This document shows positions 7,312 through 14,054 of a DNA stretch of 26,115 bases, piece by piece. The translations under genes and the position numbers were made by a program. Origin of the DNA: CAZOGW01 sp964579415. GTDB taxonomy: Bacteria; Actinomycetota; Acidimicrobiia; Spongiisociales; UBA5794. The notes under the pieces were generated by a model that saw only the letters and a program-made list of their open reading frames with translations, had not been told where the DNA came from and ran no database searches. Location of the stretch: assembly GCA_964579415.1 (NCBI GenBank), contig CAZOGW010000034.1, positions 1 through 26,115 of the forward strand, given 5' to 3'. How positions within the stretch are numbered: position 1 is the first letter of the stretch; each line of letters opens with the position of its first letter.

Positions 7312-7363
7312 AGGGTTGCCGCACCATCTCACCTGGCGTCTTGGCCGGTGGCGGCAGTGGTGA

Positions 7364-7384
7364 ATATCCAGTATCCAGTATCCG
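7364..7384. repeat. Heptanucleotide tandem repeat (TATCCAG-type, three units)
   Basis: ATATCCA, GTATCCA and GTATCCG are adjacent 7-bp units. This is the only array of the family that is not at a stop codon; it lies in the divergent region between the marR-like and VOC genes, 20 bp upstream of the putative operator. Confidence 0.75.
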
Positions 7385-7403
7385 GAGCCAGCACTCAGAA
7401 TAG

Positions 7404-7415
7404 TTGAGAGTTCAA
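7404..7415. promoter_or_regulatory. Candidate MarR operator (TTGA-N4-TCAA)
   Basis: A perfect inverted repeat TTGAGAGTTCAA lies 36 bp before the VOC start codon in the divergent promoter region. MarR dimers commonly bind short palindromes of this kind. TAGTGT at 7419-7424 is a possible VOC -10 box just downstream, so a bound repressor would block the polymerase. The assignment is an inference from position and symmetry. Confidence 0.5.
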
Positions 7416-7451
7416 TAGTAGTGTTGGTGCGACCGTAGGAAGGAGGGCGCC

Positions 7452-7961
7452 ATGCCCATCACCCGCCTCAACCATGCCGTCCTCTTCGTTCGGGACGCCG
7501 AGAAGTCGGCCGAGTTCTACGAGCAGGTCCTCGGGTTCCGCAAGGTCATGGAGATGCCCGGCGCCGGCGCCGTGTTCCTCCAGGCTCTGGGATCGACCAA
7601 CGACCACGACCTGGGCTTGTTCCAGATCGGCGCCTCCGCCGGTCCGTCCGGCGCCGGGAGGTCGACGGTCGGCCTCTACCACCTGGCGTGGGAGGTCGAC
7701 ACCCTCGCCGAGTTGGAGGCGGTGCAGGAGCGTCTGGTCGCCGCCGGGGCCCTTGCCGGCTCCAGCGACCACAGCACCTCGAAGAGCCTCTACGGCCGCG
7801 ACCCGGACGGCATCGAGTTCGAGGTCGCCTGGTTCGTCCCCGCCGAGCACGTCGACGACACCGTCATCGAGCGCCGCAGCCGCATCTCCCGCCTCGACCT
7901 CGTCGCCGAGAAGGAGCGGTACGGAGCGGACACGCCGGGTGGGGTGGGGGTAAGCCACTAG
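7452..7961 (+). CDS. VOC-family (glyoxalase / extradiol dioxygenase-like) metalloprotein
   Basis: This 169-residue vicinal-oxygen-chelate protein has two beta-alpha-beta-beta-beta modules. Probable metal ligands are H8 in TRLNHAVLFV, H77 in VGLYHLAWEV and E124 in DPDGIEFEVAWF, the His-His-Glu set of type I extradiol dioxygenases and glyoxalases. DAEKSAEFYEQVLGF is the characteristic first helix. The start at ATG 7452 is backed by a strong GGAAGGAGGG ribosome site. The gene is divergent from the MarR regulator, implying inducible detoxification or ring cleavage of an aromatic or dicarbonyl compound. The substrate cannot be deduced. About 35 residues after the metal glutamate form a charged tail. 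Confidence 0.85.
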   Translation: MPITRLNHAVLFVRDAEKSAEFYEQVLGFRKVMEMPGAGAVFLQALGSTNDHDLGLFQIGASAGPSGAGRSTVGLYHLAWEVDTLAELEAVQERLVAAGALAGSSDHSTSKSLYGRDPDGIEFEVAWFVPAEHVDDTVIERRSRISRLDLVAEKERYGADTPGGVGVSH

Positions 7962-7963
7962 GA

Positions 7964-8017
7964 GGTACTTGGTACTTGGTATCCGCGCCTTCCAAGTTCC
8001 AAGTACGAAGTACCTTC
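7964..8017. repeat. Heptanucleotide repeats in inverted arrangement (hairpin-forming)
   Basis: Three units (GGTACTT, GGTACTT, GGTATCC) start 2 bp after the VOC stop codon. After a 5-bp spacer come four units on the opposite strand sense (TTCCAAG, TTCCAAG, TACGAAG, TACCTTC). The two halves are partly complementary and could form an imperfect hairpin with a short GC loop between the VOC and phosphoglucomutase genes, possibly acting as a terminator, though no T-tract follows. Confidence 0.85.
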
Positions 8018-8039
8018 CCCGCGCCGGGAAGCGTCTCGC

Positions 8040-8045
8040 TAGCCT
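8040..8045 (+). promoter_or_regulatory. Candidate leaderless-type -10 box of phosphoglucomutase gene
   Basis: TAGCCT is 8 nt before the ATG at 8054 and there is no Shine-Dalgarno. The spacing is slightly longer than the 6 nt seen for fdhD and others. Confidence 0.4.
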
Positions 8046-8053
8046 CCCCGCTC

Positions 8054-9757
8054 ATGGATACCACTCTCGACCTTGCCCGTGCCTGGATCGAAGGAGACCC
8101 CGATCCCGCGGCCCGCGCTGAGTTGCAAGGGCTGATCGACGCCGGGGACCACGACGAGCTCTCGGAGCGGATGGCGGGGACGCTCGAGTTCGGTACTGCG
8201 GGCATCCGTGGCAGGGTGGAGGCGGGGTCCAACCGGATGAACCGGGCGGTGGTGATCCGCACCACCGCCGGTCTCGCCGCCTACCTCCAGGAGGGCGGCG
8301 GGCAGGGCCCTGTCGTGGTCGGCTACGACGCCCGGCTCTCCAGCCGCAGCTTCATGGAGGACACCGTCGCCGTCCTCGCCGCTGCCGGGATCCCCGTCGT
8401 CTACTTCGACACCCCGGTGCCGACACCGGTGGTGGCCTTCGCCTCCCTCGCCGCCGGCGCCCGCGCCGCGGTGGTGATCACGGCCAGCCACAACCCGCCG
8501 TGGGACAACGGCTACAAGGTCTACGACGCCAACGGCGCCCAGATCGTGCCCCCGGCCGACAGCGGCATCGCCGCCGCCATCGCCGCGGTGGGCGCCGCCT
8601 CCGGGGTGCCCCGCCTCGCCGACCCGTTCGCCTCCGATCTGGTGACGCCGGTGGGCGGCGACGTCTTCGACCGCTACCTGGCCGCCCTGGCCGAGGTGAG
8701 GCCGACGGCGCCGGCCGTCACCGACATCACCATCGTCTACACCCCGATGCACGGCGTCGGCGGCCGCTACGTCGTCGAGGCGCTGGAGCACTTCGGCTAC
8801 GCCGGTGTGTCGCCGGTCCCCGAGCAGTTCACCCCCGACGGGCACTTCCCCACGGTCGCATTCCCCAATCCCGAGGAGCCGGGCGCCCTCGACCTGGCGA
8901 TGGCGCAGGCGGCCGCCGAGGGCGCCGACCTCATCCTCGCCAACGATCCCGACACCGACCGGCTCGCCGCCAGCGTGCCCCGGCCCGACGGGACGTGGCG
9001 GGCGCTGAGCGGCAACCAGATCGGGGTGCTGCTCGCCGAGCACATCCTGTCGACGGGTCGGGTGGTGCACCCCATCGTGATGAACAGCGTGGTGTCGTCG
9101 CCGATGCTGGCGGACATGGCCGCCGCCTACGGCGCCGTGTTCGACCAGACCCTCACCGGCTTCAAGTGGATCTGGAACGCCGCACTCGACCTGGAGGAGC
9201 AGGGGAGCGGCACCTTCGTCTTCGGATACGAAGAGGCGCTGGGCTACTCGGTGTCGCCGCAGGTGCGGGACAAGGACGGCATCAGCGCCGCGGTGGTGTT
9301 CGCCGACCTCGCCGCCGAGGCCGTCGCCTCCGGTGCCGGCATCCTGGGGAGGCTGGCCGATCTGTACCGCAGGTACGGGCTGTGGGTGTCGGTCCAGCGC
9401 AACGTGGTGCGCCCGGGCACCGAGGGCGCCGCCGAGATCGCCTCCGCCATGGAGCGCCTCGCCGCCTCGCCGCCTGCGGACGTCGGTGGCGTCGCGGTGG
9501 CTTCGGTCACCGACTTCGCCGTCGGAGCCGAGAGCCGGCCCCGCTACCTGGGGGCGACACCGCTGGTGGCGCTCGATCTAGGCGCCTCGGGTCGGGTGCT
9601 GATCCGGCCCTCGGGGACCGAGCCCAAGCTCAAGGTCTACGTCGACCTGCGTGCCGAGGTCGACCCCGGCGCCGACGTCTGGGAGTTGGAAGGCCGGCTC
9701 CTGGGGGAGGCCGGGAGGATCGGCGACGCCGCGGTGGCGCTGCTCGGGTTCGGGTGA
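8054..9757 (+). CDS. pmmB: Phosphoglucomutase / phosphomannomutase (PgcA/PmmB type)
   Basis: This 567-residue enzyme of the alpha-D-phosphohexomutase superfamily interconverts glucose-1-phosphate and glucose-6-phosphate (or the mannose equivalents) through a phosphoserine. It has all four signature loops: the catalytic serine S145 in TASHNPPWDNGYK, the Mg-binding DPDTDR (298-303), the sugar-binding GYEEALGYS (391-399), and the phosphate-binding RPSGTEPK (518-525). The length matches the long PgcA/PmmB group rather than the shorter Pgm or ManB forms. ATG 8054 starts the family's N-terminal helix; the frame is open further upstream but overlaps the VOC gene. It would feed glucose-1-P from the glycogen phosphorylase at 19116 into glycolysis. 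The substrate preference and exact symbol are less certain than the family. Confidence 0.9.
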   Translation: MDTTLDLARAWIEGDPDPAARAELQGLIDAGDHDELSERMAGTLEFGTAGIRGRVEAGSNRMNRAVVIRTTAGLAAYLQEGGGQGPVVVGYDARLSSRSFMEDTVAVLAAAGIPVVYFDTPVPTPVVAFASLAAGARAAVVITASHNPPWDNGYKVYDANGAQIVPPADSGIAAAIAAVGAASGVPRLADPFASDLVTPVGGDVFDRYLAALAEVRPTAPAVTDITIVYTPMHGVGGRYVVEALEHFGYAGVSPVPEQFTPDGHFPTVAFPNPEEPGALDLAMAQAAAEGADLILANDPDTDRLAASVPRPDGTWRALSGNQIGVLLAEHILSTGRVVHPIVMNSVVSSPMLADMAAAYGAVFDQTLTGFKWIWNAALDLEEQGSGTFVFGYEEALGYSVSPQVRDKDGISAAVVFADLAAEAVASGAGILGRLADLYRRYGLWVSVQRNVVRPGTEGAAEIASAMERLAASPPADVGGVAVASVTDFAVGAESRPRYLGATPLVALDLGASGRVLIRPSGTEPKLKVYVDLRAEVDPGADVWELEGRLLGEAGRIGDAAVALLGFG

Positions 9758-9785
9758 CAGCCGCCACCCAGCTCCGGCGGGCGGG

Positions 9786-9791
9786 TAGGCT
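9786..9791 (+). promoter_or_regulatory. Candidate -10 box upstream of leader ORF and DivIVA-like gene
   Basis: TAGGCT lies 24 nt before the ATG of the 28-codon leader ORF at 9816, which has AGGTGG at 9806-9811 as a possible ribosome site. No convincing -35 is visible. Confidence 0.35.
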
Positions 9792-9815
9792 CGTTGTTAC
9801 GGAACAGGTGGACGC

Positions 9816-9902
9816 ATGCCTCAGGCCACAGCATCGAACCGCCGGCGGGTAGGCCCACCCTGTCCGCGCCCGTACCGTCGAGCGTTCCCGGGGAACCCAT
9901 GA
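9816..9902 (+). CDS. Short leader ORF overlapping start of DivIVA-like gene
   Basis: A 28-codon ORF begins MPQATASNRRR and ends RAFPGNP. Its TGA (9900-9902) overlaps the ATG (9899) of the next gene as ATGA. AGGTGG lies 4 nt before its start, while the downstream gene has only a weak GGGGAA. It may exist to couple ribosomes onto the downstream start rather than to make a useful peptide. It is too short for codon statistics to confirm. Confidence 0.4.
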   Translation: MPQATASNRRRVGPPCPRPYRRAFPGNP

Positions 9903-11080
9903 CCGACAGTTCCGCCAACCAGGGTTGGGTGTCCGATCCCCGGTTCGAGCTGAACGAGTTGCGCCGGCCCACCTTCACCGTCCTGCGCAAGGGTGGCCTC
10001 GACCCGGACCAGGTCGAGCAGTACGTGGTGCGGCTGGAGAAGCTGGCGAAGGAGTTCGCCAAATTCGCCCGTGAGTTGGAGACGCGAATCTCGCACGCCC
10101 AGGCCGAGACCCGTGAGGCGAGGCTGGCGGAGCGCAAGGCGGTCGACGACGCCATGCTGGCCGCATTCGACGCCAAGGAGCGCATCATCCTCCAGGCAGA
10201 GGAACGGGCGTGGGAGATCGAGGAGGAGGCGCACCGCCGTGCCGCCGCCCTCGTCGCCTCGGTGGGGGCCGAGGGTCTCGACGACGAAGCGGTGACCCTG
10301 CGGGCCGACGTCGGCACCCTGCACGCCCGTATGGAAGACCTGGAGATCCAGCTCGAGCAGTGGCAGAAGCGCGCCGCCCGCGCCGAGGCCGACCTGGCAC
10401 ACCTCGCCACCTCCTCCGAGAGAGGCGTCGACGTCGACGTGGCGCTGGCACAGACCGAGGTGCTCTACGCCGATCTGGAGAAGGCTCGTGCCGATCGGGA
10501 CACCATCTCCGCCGAGCGGGACCGCCTGGCGGTAGAGATGACGGTGTTGCAGTCCGAACTGGACAGGTCACTGTCGGCCGAGCCGGTCCTGGCCGCCGAT
10601 CTCGACGCCGCGGCGGCGGAGAGGGAACGCCACGCCGCCGAACTCGAGGAGCTCAGGGCCGAGATAGCCGATCTCCGGGCCCGTGACGGCGTTGTCGCCG
10701 CCGAAGCCGAGGCGGCGAGGAGCGAGGCTGAGGCGGCGAGGAGCGAGGCTGAGGCGGCGAGGAGCGAGGCTGAGGCGGCGAGGAGCGAGGCAGAAGCGGT
10801 GCGGGCCGAGGCCGAGGCGATGCGGGCCGAGGCCGGGCAGCTCAAGAAGGCGGCCGACGACGCCAACGCCGCCGCCGAGAAGGCCCGCAAGGAGGCGGCC
10901 CGGCTGGTTGCGGAGGCGGAGGCACTCAAGCTCCCCCCCGAAGAGGACCTGACGCGCAAGAGCCGCTACGCACGCAACTCGGCGCAACTCCCGTCCATGG
11001 GGGAGAGCGCCGGCGACGTGCTCCATTCCGTCGGCGACCTGCGCCGGCGCCGTCCCCCGGCGACAGACCAGGGTGACTGA
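9899..11080 (+). CDS. DivIVA-like coiled-coil protein
   Basis: This 393-residue protein is almost entirely predicted coiled coil. The N-terminal LNELRRPTFTVLRKGGLDPDQVEQYVVRLEKLAKEF recalls the DivIVA/Wag31 start, in which a short membrane-binding part precedes a long coiled coil, so a role at the division site or cell pole is plausible but inferred. Residues 269-310 are a run of heptapeptides EAEAARS/EAEAVRA encoded by a 21-bp tandem repeat. The tail (RKSRYARNSAQLPSMGESAG) is basic and non-helical. ATG 9899 is chosen because it follows the leader ORF stop. The next gene overlaps by 8 bp, suggesting a shared transcript. It could alternatively be a generic cytoskeletal or scaffold coiled-coil protein. 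Confidence 0.75.
   Translation: MTDSSANQGWVSDPRFELNELRRPTFTVLRKGGLDPDQVEQYVVRLEKLAKEFAKFARELETRISHAQAETREARLAERKAVDDAMLAAFDAKERIILQAEERAWEIEEEAHRRAAALVASVGAEGLDDEAVTLRADVGTLHARMEDLEIQLEQWQKRAARAEADLAHLATSSERGVDVDVALAQTEVLYADLEKARADRDTISAERDRLAVEMTVLQSELDRSLSAEPVLAADLDAAAAERERHAAELEELRAEIADLRARDGVVAAEAEAARSEAEAARSEAEAARSEAEAARSEAEAVRAEAEAMRAEAGQLKKAADDANAAAEKARKEAARLVAEAEALKLPPEEDLTRKSRYARNSAQLPSMGESAGDVLHSVGDLRRRRPPATDQGD
10703..10828 (+). repeat. 21-bp in-frame minisatellite, six units
   Basis: Six consecutive 21-bp units encode seven-residue coiled-coil heptads. The three at 10724-10786 are identical, the first differs at two bases, and the last two are diverged. Because the unit is a whole heptad, slippage would lengthen or shorten the rod without breaking the frame or the coiled-coil register. 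Confidence 0.92.
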
Positions 11081-11901
11081 CAGCCCCCGGATCCTGGTGA
11101 CCCAGCGGCCACCGGGCGACGAGGCGGTGGGCCTCCTCGAAAGCGTGGCCGCGGTGACGGTGTGGGACGTTCCCGGCGCCATGCCCCGTGACGAGCTGCT
11201 CGCCGGCGCCGCCGACACCGATGCGCTCTACTGCATGCTCGCCGACTCCGTCGACGAGGAACTGCTCGACGCAGCACCCCGGCTGCGGGCGGTGTCCACC
11301 ATGTCGGTGGGGACCGATAACGTCGACCTGGTCGCATGTACCCGGCGCGGCATCGCCGTGGGCAACACCCCCGGCGTCCTGGACGGCACCGTCGCCGACA
11401 CCGCCATCGGCCTGCTCGTCGCCGCGGCCCGCCGGCTGGTCGAAGGTGTCGACCACGTCCGTGCCGGCCGCTGGAAGNNNNNNNNNNNNNNNNNNNNNNN
11501 NNNNNNNNNNNNNNNNNNNNNNNNNNNNNNNNNNNNNNNNNNNNNNNNNNNNNNNNNNNNNNNNNNNNNNNNNNNNNGAGACCCGCCACCTCATCGACGC
11601 CTCCGCGCTGGAACTGATGAAACCCACGGCAACGCTGGTGAACGTCGCCCGCGGCGCCGTCGTCGACCAGGCTGCCCTGGAGCAGGCGCTACGCGGCGGC
11701 GTCATCGGTGCCGCCGGCCTCGACGTCACCGATCCCGAGCCGATGAGCGCCGGCGACCCTCTACTCGCCCTACCCAACTGTGTCGTGATCCCCCACCTGG
11801 GCAGCTCAACACGCCGAACCCGTGAAGCCATGGCGGTCCTCGCCGCCGAGAACCTGGTGGCATTCGTGCAAGGCCGGGAGATGCCGGCACGGGCGATCTG
11901 A
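11073..11901 (+). CDS. D-isomer-specific 2-hydroxyacid dehydrogenase (interrupted by assembly gap)
   Basis: This NAD(P)-dependent oxidoreductase of the glyoxylate/hydroxypyruvate reductase type starts at GTG 11073, overlapping the preceding gene by 8 bp. The left part carries the substrate-domain motif TMSVGTDNVDL and GNTPGVLDGTVADTAIGLL. The right part carries the catalytic triad environment: Arg in NVARGAVVD, Glu in TDPEP and His in PHLGSSTRRTR. The NAD-binding GxGxxG stretch is missing because it falls in the 100-N gap. The two parts are in different frames only because the gap size is arbitrary, so I treat this as one intact gene. The physiological substrate is unknown; glyoxylate or hydroxypyruvate is typical. 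Confidence 0.88.
11478..11577. other. Assembly gap (100 N, arbitrary size)
   Basis: Exactly 100 N inside the dehydrogenase gene. Comparison with the family suggests that roughly 200-250 bp containing the Rossmann nucleotide-binding region is missing. Confidence 0.99.
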
Positions 11902-11909
11902 GCGGCCGG

Positions 11910-11915
11910 TACGCT
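11910..11915 (+). promoter_or_regulatory. Leaderless-type -10 box before short ORF and antiporter
   Basis: TACGCT lies exactly 6 nt before the ATG of the 20-codon ORF at 11922, identical in sequence and spacing to the fdhD box. Confidence 0.5.
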
Positions 11916-11921
11916 GACGTG

Positions 11922-11984
11922 ATGGCCGGGGACGGTGGGCAGTGTCATCCACATCAGGCGATTGATCCCGGCGGCTACCCGTGA
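11922..11984 (+). CDS. Short leader ORF overlapping antiporter start
   Basis: The 20-codon ORF begins MAGDGGQCHPHQ and ends DPGGYP. Its TGA overlaps the GTG start of the antiporter (GTGA at 11981-11984). It is probably leaderless, given the -10 box 6 nt upstream, and the antiporter has no Shine-Dalgarno of its own. Terminating ribosomes may therefore restart on the antiporter. Two histidines, a cysteine and a proline lie near its middle, but no function is claimed. Confidence 0.45.
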   Translation: MAGDGGQCHPHQAIDPGGYP

Positions 11985-13273
11985 CCGGGATGGTCATCCT
12001 GGCCGCGGTGTTCATCGCCTACTCGCTGGTGGCCGGACGGCTCGATCGGTGGTCGATCACGGCCCCCATGGTCTTCGTGCTCATGGGTGCCCTCCTCGGG
12101 CGGTGGGCACCGGACCGCTTGGGCCTCCTCACCGATCCCACCGCGGTGAAACACGTCGCCGAGCTGACCCTGGCCCTGCTGCTCTTCGCCGATGCGTCCA
12201 CCCTCCGCTGGAGTCGCCTTCGTGAGGACGGCGTCCTGCCGGCCCGGCTGCTCCTCGTCGGGTTCCCCCTGACAGTGCTTGCCGGATTCGGGCTGGGGAC
12301 ATGGTTGATGCCGGCGGCCGGCGTGACCACCGCGGCCCTGATGGCGGCGATCCTCGCTCCCACCGACGCCGCGTTGGGCCTGGGGGTGTTCACCAACCGG
12401 TCGGTGCCCGGCCGGGTGCGGCGCGCCCTCAACGTCGAGAGCGGTCTCAACGACGGGCTGGCAACCCCGCTGGTCACCTTGTTCCTGGCGGCTCTCGTCG
12501 CCGAGGAGGCTGCGGGGCACGACAACTGGCTCACCGATGCGGCTGTGGAGATAGGCATCGCGCTGGTGGTCGCCCTGGCCGTGGGGGCCATATCGGGACG
12601 CCTCATCTCGGCGGCCAAGGCGCGGCAGTGGACCTCGCCCATCTCGGAACGCCTCGCCGTCCTCGCCTCGGGTTTGCTCGCCTACCTGGGTGCCGTGACC
12701 GCGGGCGGGAACGGTTTCGTGGCGGCGTTCGTGGCGGGTCTCATCTTCGCCGCCGTCTCGCGTGGTCGCCTGCGGGAGGCCGTGGAGTTCACCGAGGATC
12801 TGGGACTCTTCGCCTCGTTCCTGGTGTGGGCCACCTTCGGTGCGCTGCTCCTCACGCCGGTGCTGTCGGGGGGTGTGCGGTGGGCCCCGATCGTCTATGC
12901 GTTGCTCAGCCTCACCGTGGTTCGTATGGCCGCTGTCGGGCTGGCGATGATAGGGACAGGTCTTCGCCCCGTCACCGTGTTGTTCATGGGATGGTTCGGG
13001 CCGCGCGGGCTGGCCTCGGTCGTGTTCGCCCTGATCGCCTTCGAGACGTTGCAGCACGGGACCCCGGCCGTTGTGATCCTTACGGAAACGGTGGCGTGGA
13101 CCGTATTCCTGTCGGTGATGGCCCACGGCATCACCTCCCGCCTCCTTGCCGAACGGTACGGCCGCATGGTGAGGACGGAGGCTGTCGAGAACCTGGGGGT
13201 GGCGGCCGGAGATCATGACCGCATTCCCCGGGCACTCAACCATTCACCGGTGGAAGCCCGGCACGAGCCGTGA
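11981..13273 (+). CDS. Cation:proton antiporter (CPA1 / Na+/H+ exchanger family)
   Basis: This integral membrane protein of 430 residues with about 12 hydrophobic segments probably exchanges Na+ or K+ for protons. Family landmarks are APTDAALG (126-133) and NVESGLNDGLATP (151-163), where N157-D158 form the ion-binding ND pair of electroneutral CPA1 exchangers. The late GWFGPRGLASVVFALI segment is also typical. A polar 35-residue tail follows the last helix. The start could be GTG 11981, which overlaps the leader ORF stop, or ATG 11990 three codons later; neither has a Shine-Dalgarno. The cation specificity cannot be read from the sequence. Confidence 0.92.
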   Translation: MTGMVILAAVFIAYSLVAGRLDRWSITAPMVFVLMGALLGRWAPDRLGLLTDPTAVKHVAELTLALLLFADASTLRWSRLREDGVLPARLLLVGFPLTVLAGFGLGTWLMPAAGVTTAALMAAILAPTDAALGLGVFTNRSVPGRVRRALNVESGLNDGLATPLVTLFLAALVAEEAAGHDNWLTDAAVEIGIALVVALAVGAISGRLISAAKARQWTSPISERLAVLASGLLAYLGAVTAGGNGFVAAFVAGLIFAAVSRGRLREAVEFTEDLGLFASFLVWATFGALLLTPVLSGGVRWAPIVYALLSLTVVRMAAVGLAMIGTGLRPVTVLFMGWFGPRGLASVVFALIAFETLQHGTPAVVILTETVAWTVFLSVMAHGITSRLLAERYGRMVRTEAVENLGVAAGDHDRIPRALNHSPVEARHEP

Positions 13274-13378
13274 TCGACTATCACCCTGTCGAGGTGAGGC
13301 GGGGCACCCACCCTGGCCTTACGCTGCCGTTCAAGGAGCGCCGCACGCTCCACCGTTTCACCGATAGGAAGGCACGGT

Positions 13379-13801
13379 ATGGCCATCGGACCGGTCGAAT
13401 ACATCGTCGTCGGGTTCCCCGGCAACCAGTTCAAAGGGGAGATCATCCCGGAGCTGGCCAAGCTCGTCGAGAGCGGCACGATTCGCATACTCGACCTGGT
13501 GCTCATCGTGAAGGACGCCGAGGGCGAAGTCTTGGGGCTCGAGTTCGAGGATCACGAAGACGTGGCGTTGTTCGAGTTGCTCGAGGGTGAGGTTGGAGGG
13601 CTCATCAGCGTCGAGGACATCGAATATGCCGCCACCGAGCTGGAACCGAACTCGGCGGCGGCTCTGTTGATCTGGGAGGACATCTGGGCGGCGCCGTTCG
13701 TCGACGCCATTCGCGCCGCAGGCGGCGTCCTGCTCGAAGGCTCCCGGATACCCCACGACCTGATGGAGGCCGCCGAGGCCGAGCTGGCTTCGTCCGACTG
13801 A
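13379..13801 (+). CDS. DUF6325-like conserved actinobacterial protein
   Basis: This 140-residue acidic protein begins GPVEYIVVGFPGNQFKGEI, which I recognise as the opening of the DUF6325 family found next to short SHOCT-type proteins in actinobacteria. It continues LVESGTIRILDLVLIVKDAEG and ends with AAAEAELASSD-like acidic sequence. No membrane span or catalytic motif is visible. TAGGAAGG precedes the ATG by 6 nt. It forms a likely operon with the 37-codon gene at 13851 (49 bp apart), followed by a strong hairpin. The role is unknown; membrane-stress or potential-sensing roles suggested for relatives are not proven. Confidence 0.8.
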   Translation: MAIGPVEYIVVGFPGNQFKGEIIPELAKLVESGTIRILDLVLIVKDAEGEVLGLEFEDHEDVALFELLEGEVGGLISVEDIEYAATELEPNSAAALLIWEDIWAAPFVDAIRAAGGVLLEGSRIPHDLMEAAEAELASSD

Positions 13802-13850
13802 CCCGACACGGCATCCCCTACACAGCGAACCACCGAGAAGAGGAGCAACC

Positions 13851-13964
13851 ATGTTGCGACGTAGACCACTGGCACGAGCCGCCGTCACCACCGCAGTAGT
13901 CGCCGGCACCGCCACCCGGACGCGGAACCGCGTCAACCGCCGTCAGGAGCGCCGCGGGCGCTGA
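13851..13964 (+). CDS. Very small basic protein downstream of DUF6325-like gene
   Basis: This 37-residue ORF starts MLRRRPLARAAVTTAVVAGT and ends in an arginine-rich tail (NRVNRRQERRGR). AAGAGGAG lies 6 nt before the ATG. In other actinobacteria the neighbour of this DUF family is a longer protein that begins with the same MxRRRPLxRAA segment and ends in a SHOCT domain, so this looks like a trimmed version that kept only the N-terminus. The central 12 residues are mildly hydrophobic. The gene is real by ribosome site and synteny; its function is unknown. Confidence 0.6.
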   Translation: MLRRRPLARAAVTTAVVAGTATRTRNRVNRRQERRGR

Positions 13965-13971
13965 CCACGAC

Positions 13972-14012
13972 GCCGCCCATGTCGTCACCCTGATCGGGTG
14001 ACGACATGCGGC
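13972..14012. terminator. Strong hairpin after DUF6325-like operon
   Basis: ATGTCGTCACCC (13979-13990) and GGGTGACGACAT (13996-14007) pair perfectly around the loop TGATC. GCCGC and GCGGC extend the stem by five pairs with a 2-nt bulge. No U-tract follows, as is common for actinobacterial terminators. It begins 7 nt after the stop of the small basic gene. Confidence 0.7.
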
Positions 14013-14054
14013 GATCGAGGCCCATGCTCAGCGGGAACAATTCGGAGGTCGGAC

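Noticed and set aside
11975..13243. 422-codon minus-strand frame opposite the antiporter
   Set aside because: It reads as a His/Arg/Glu/Gln-rich sequence without hydrophobic core, typical of the complement of a membrane-protein gene.
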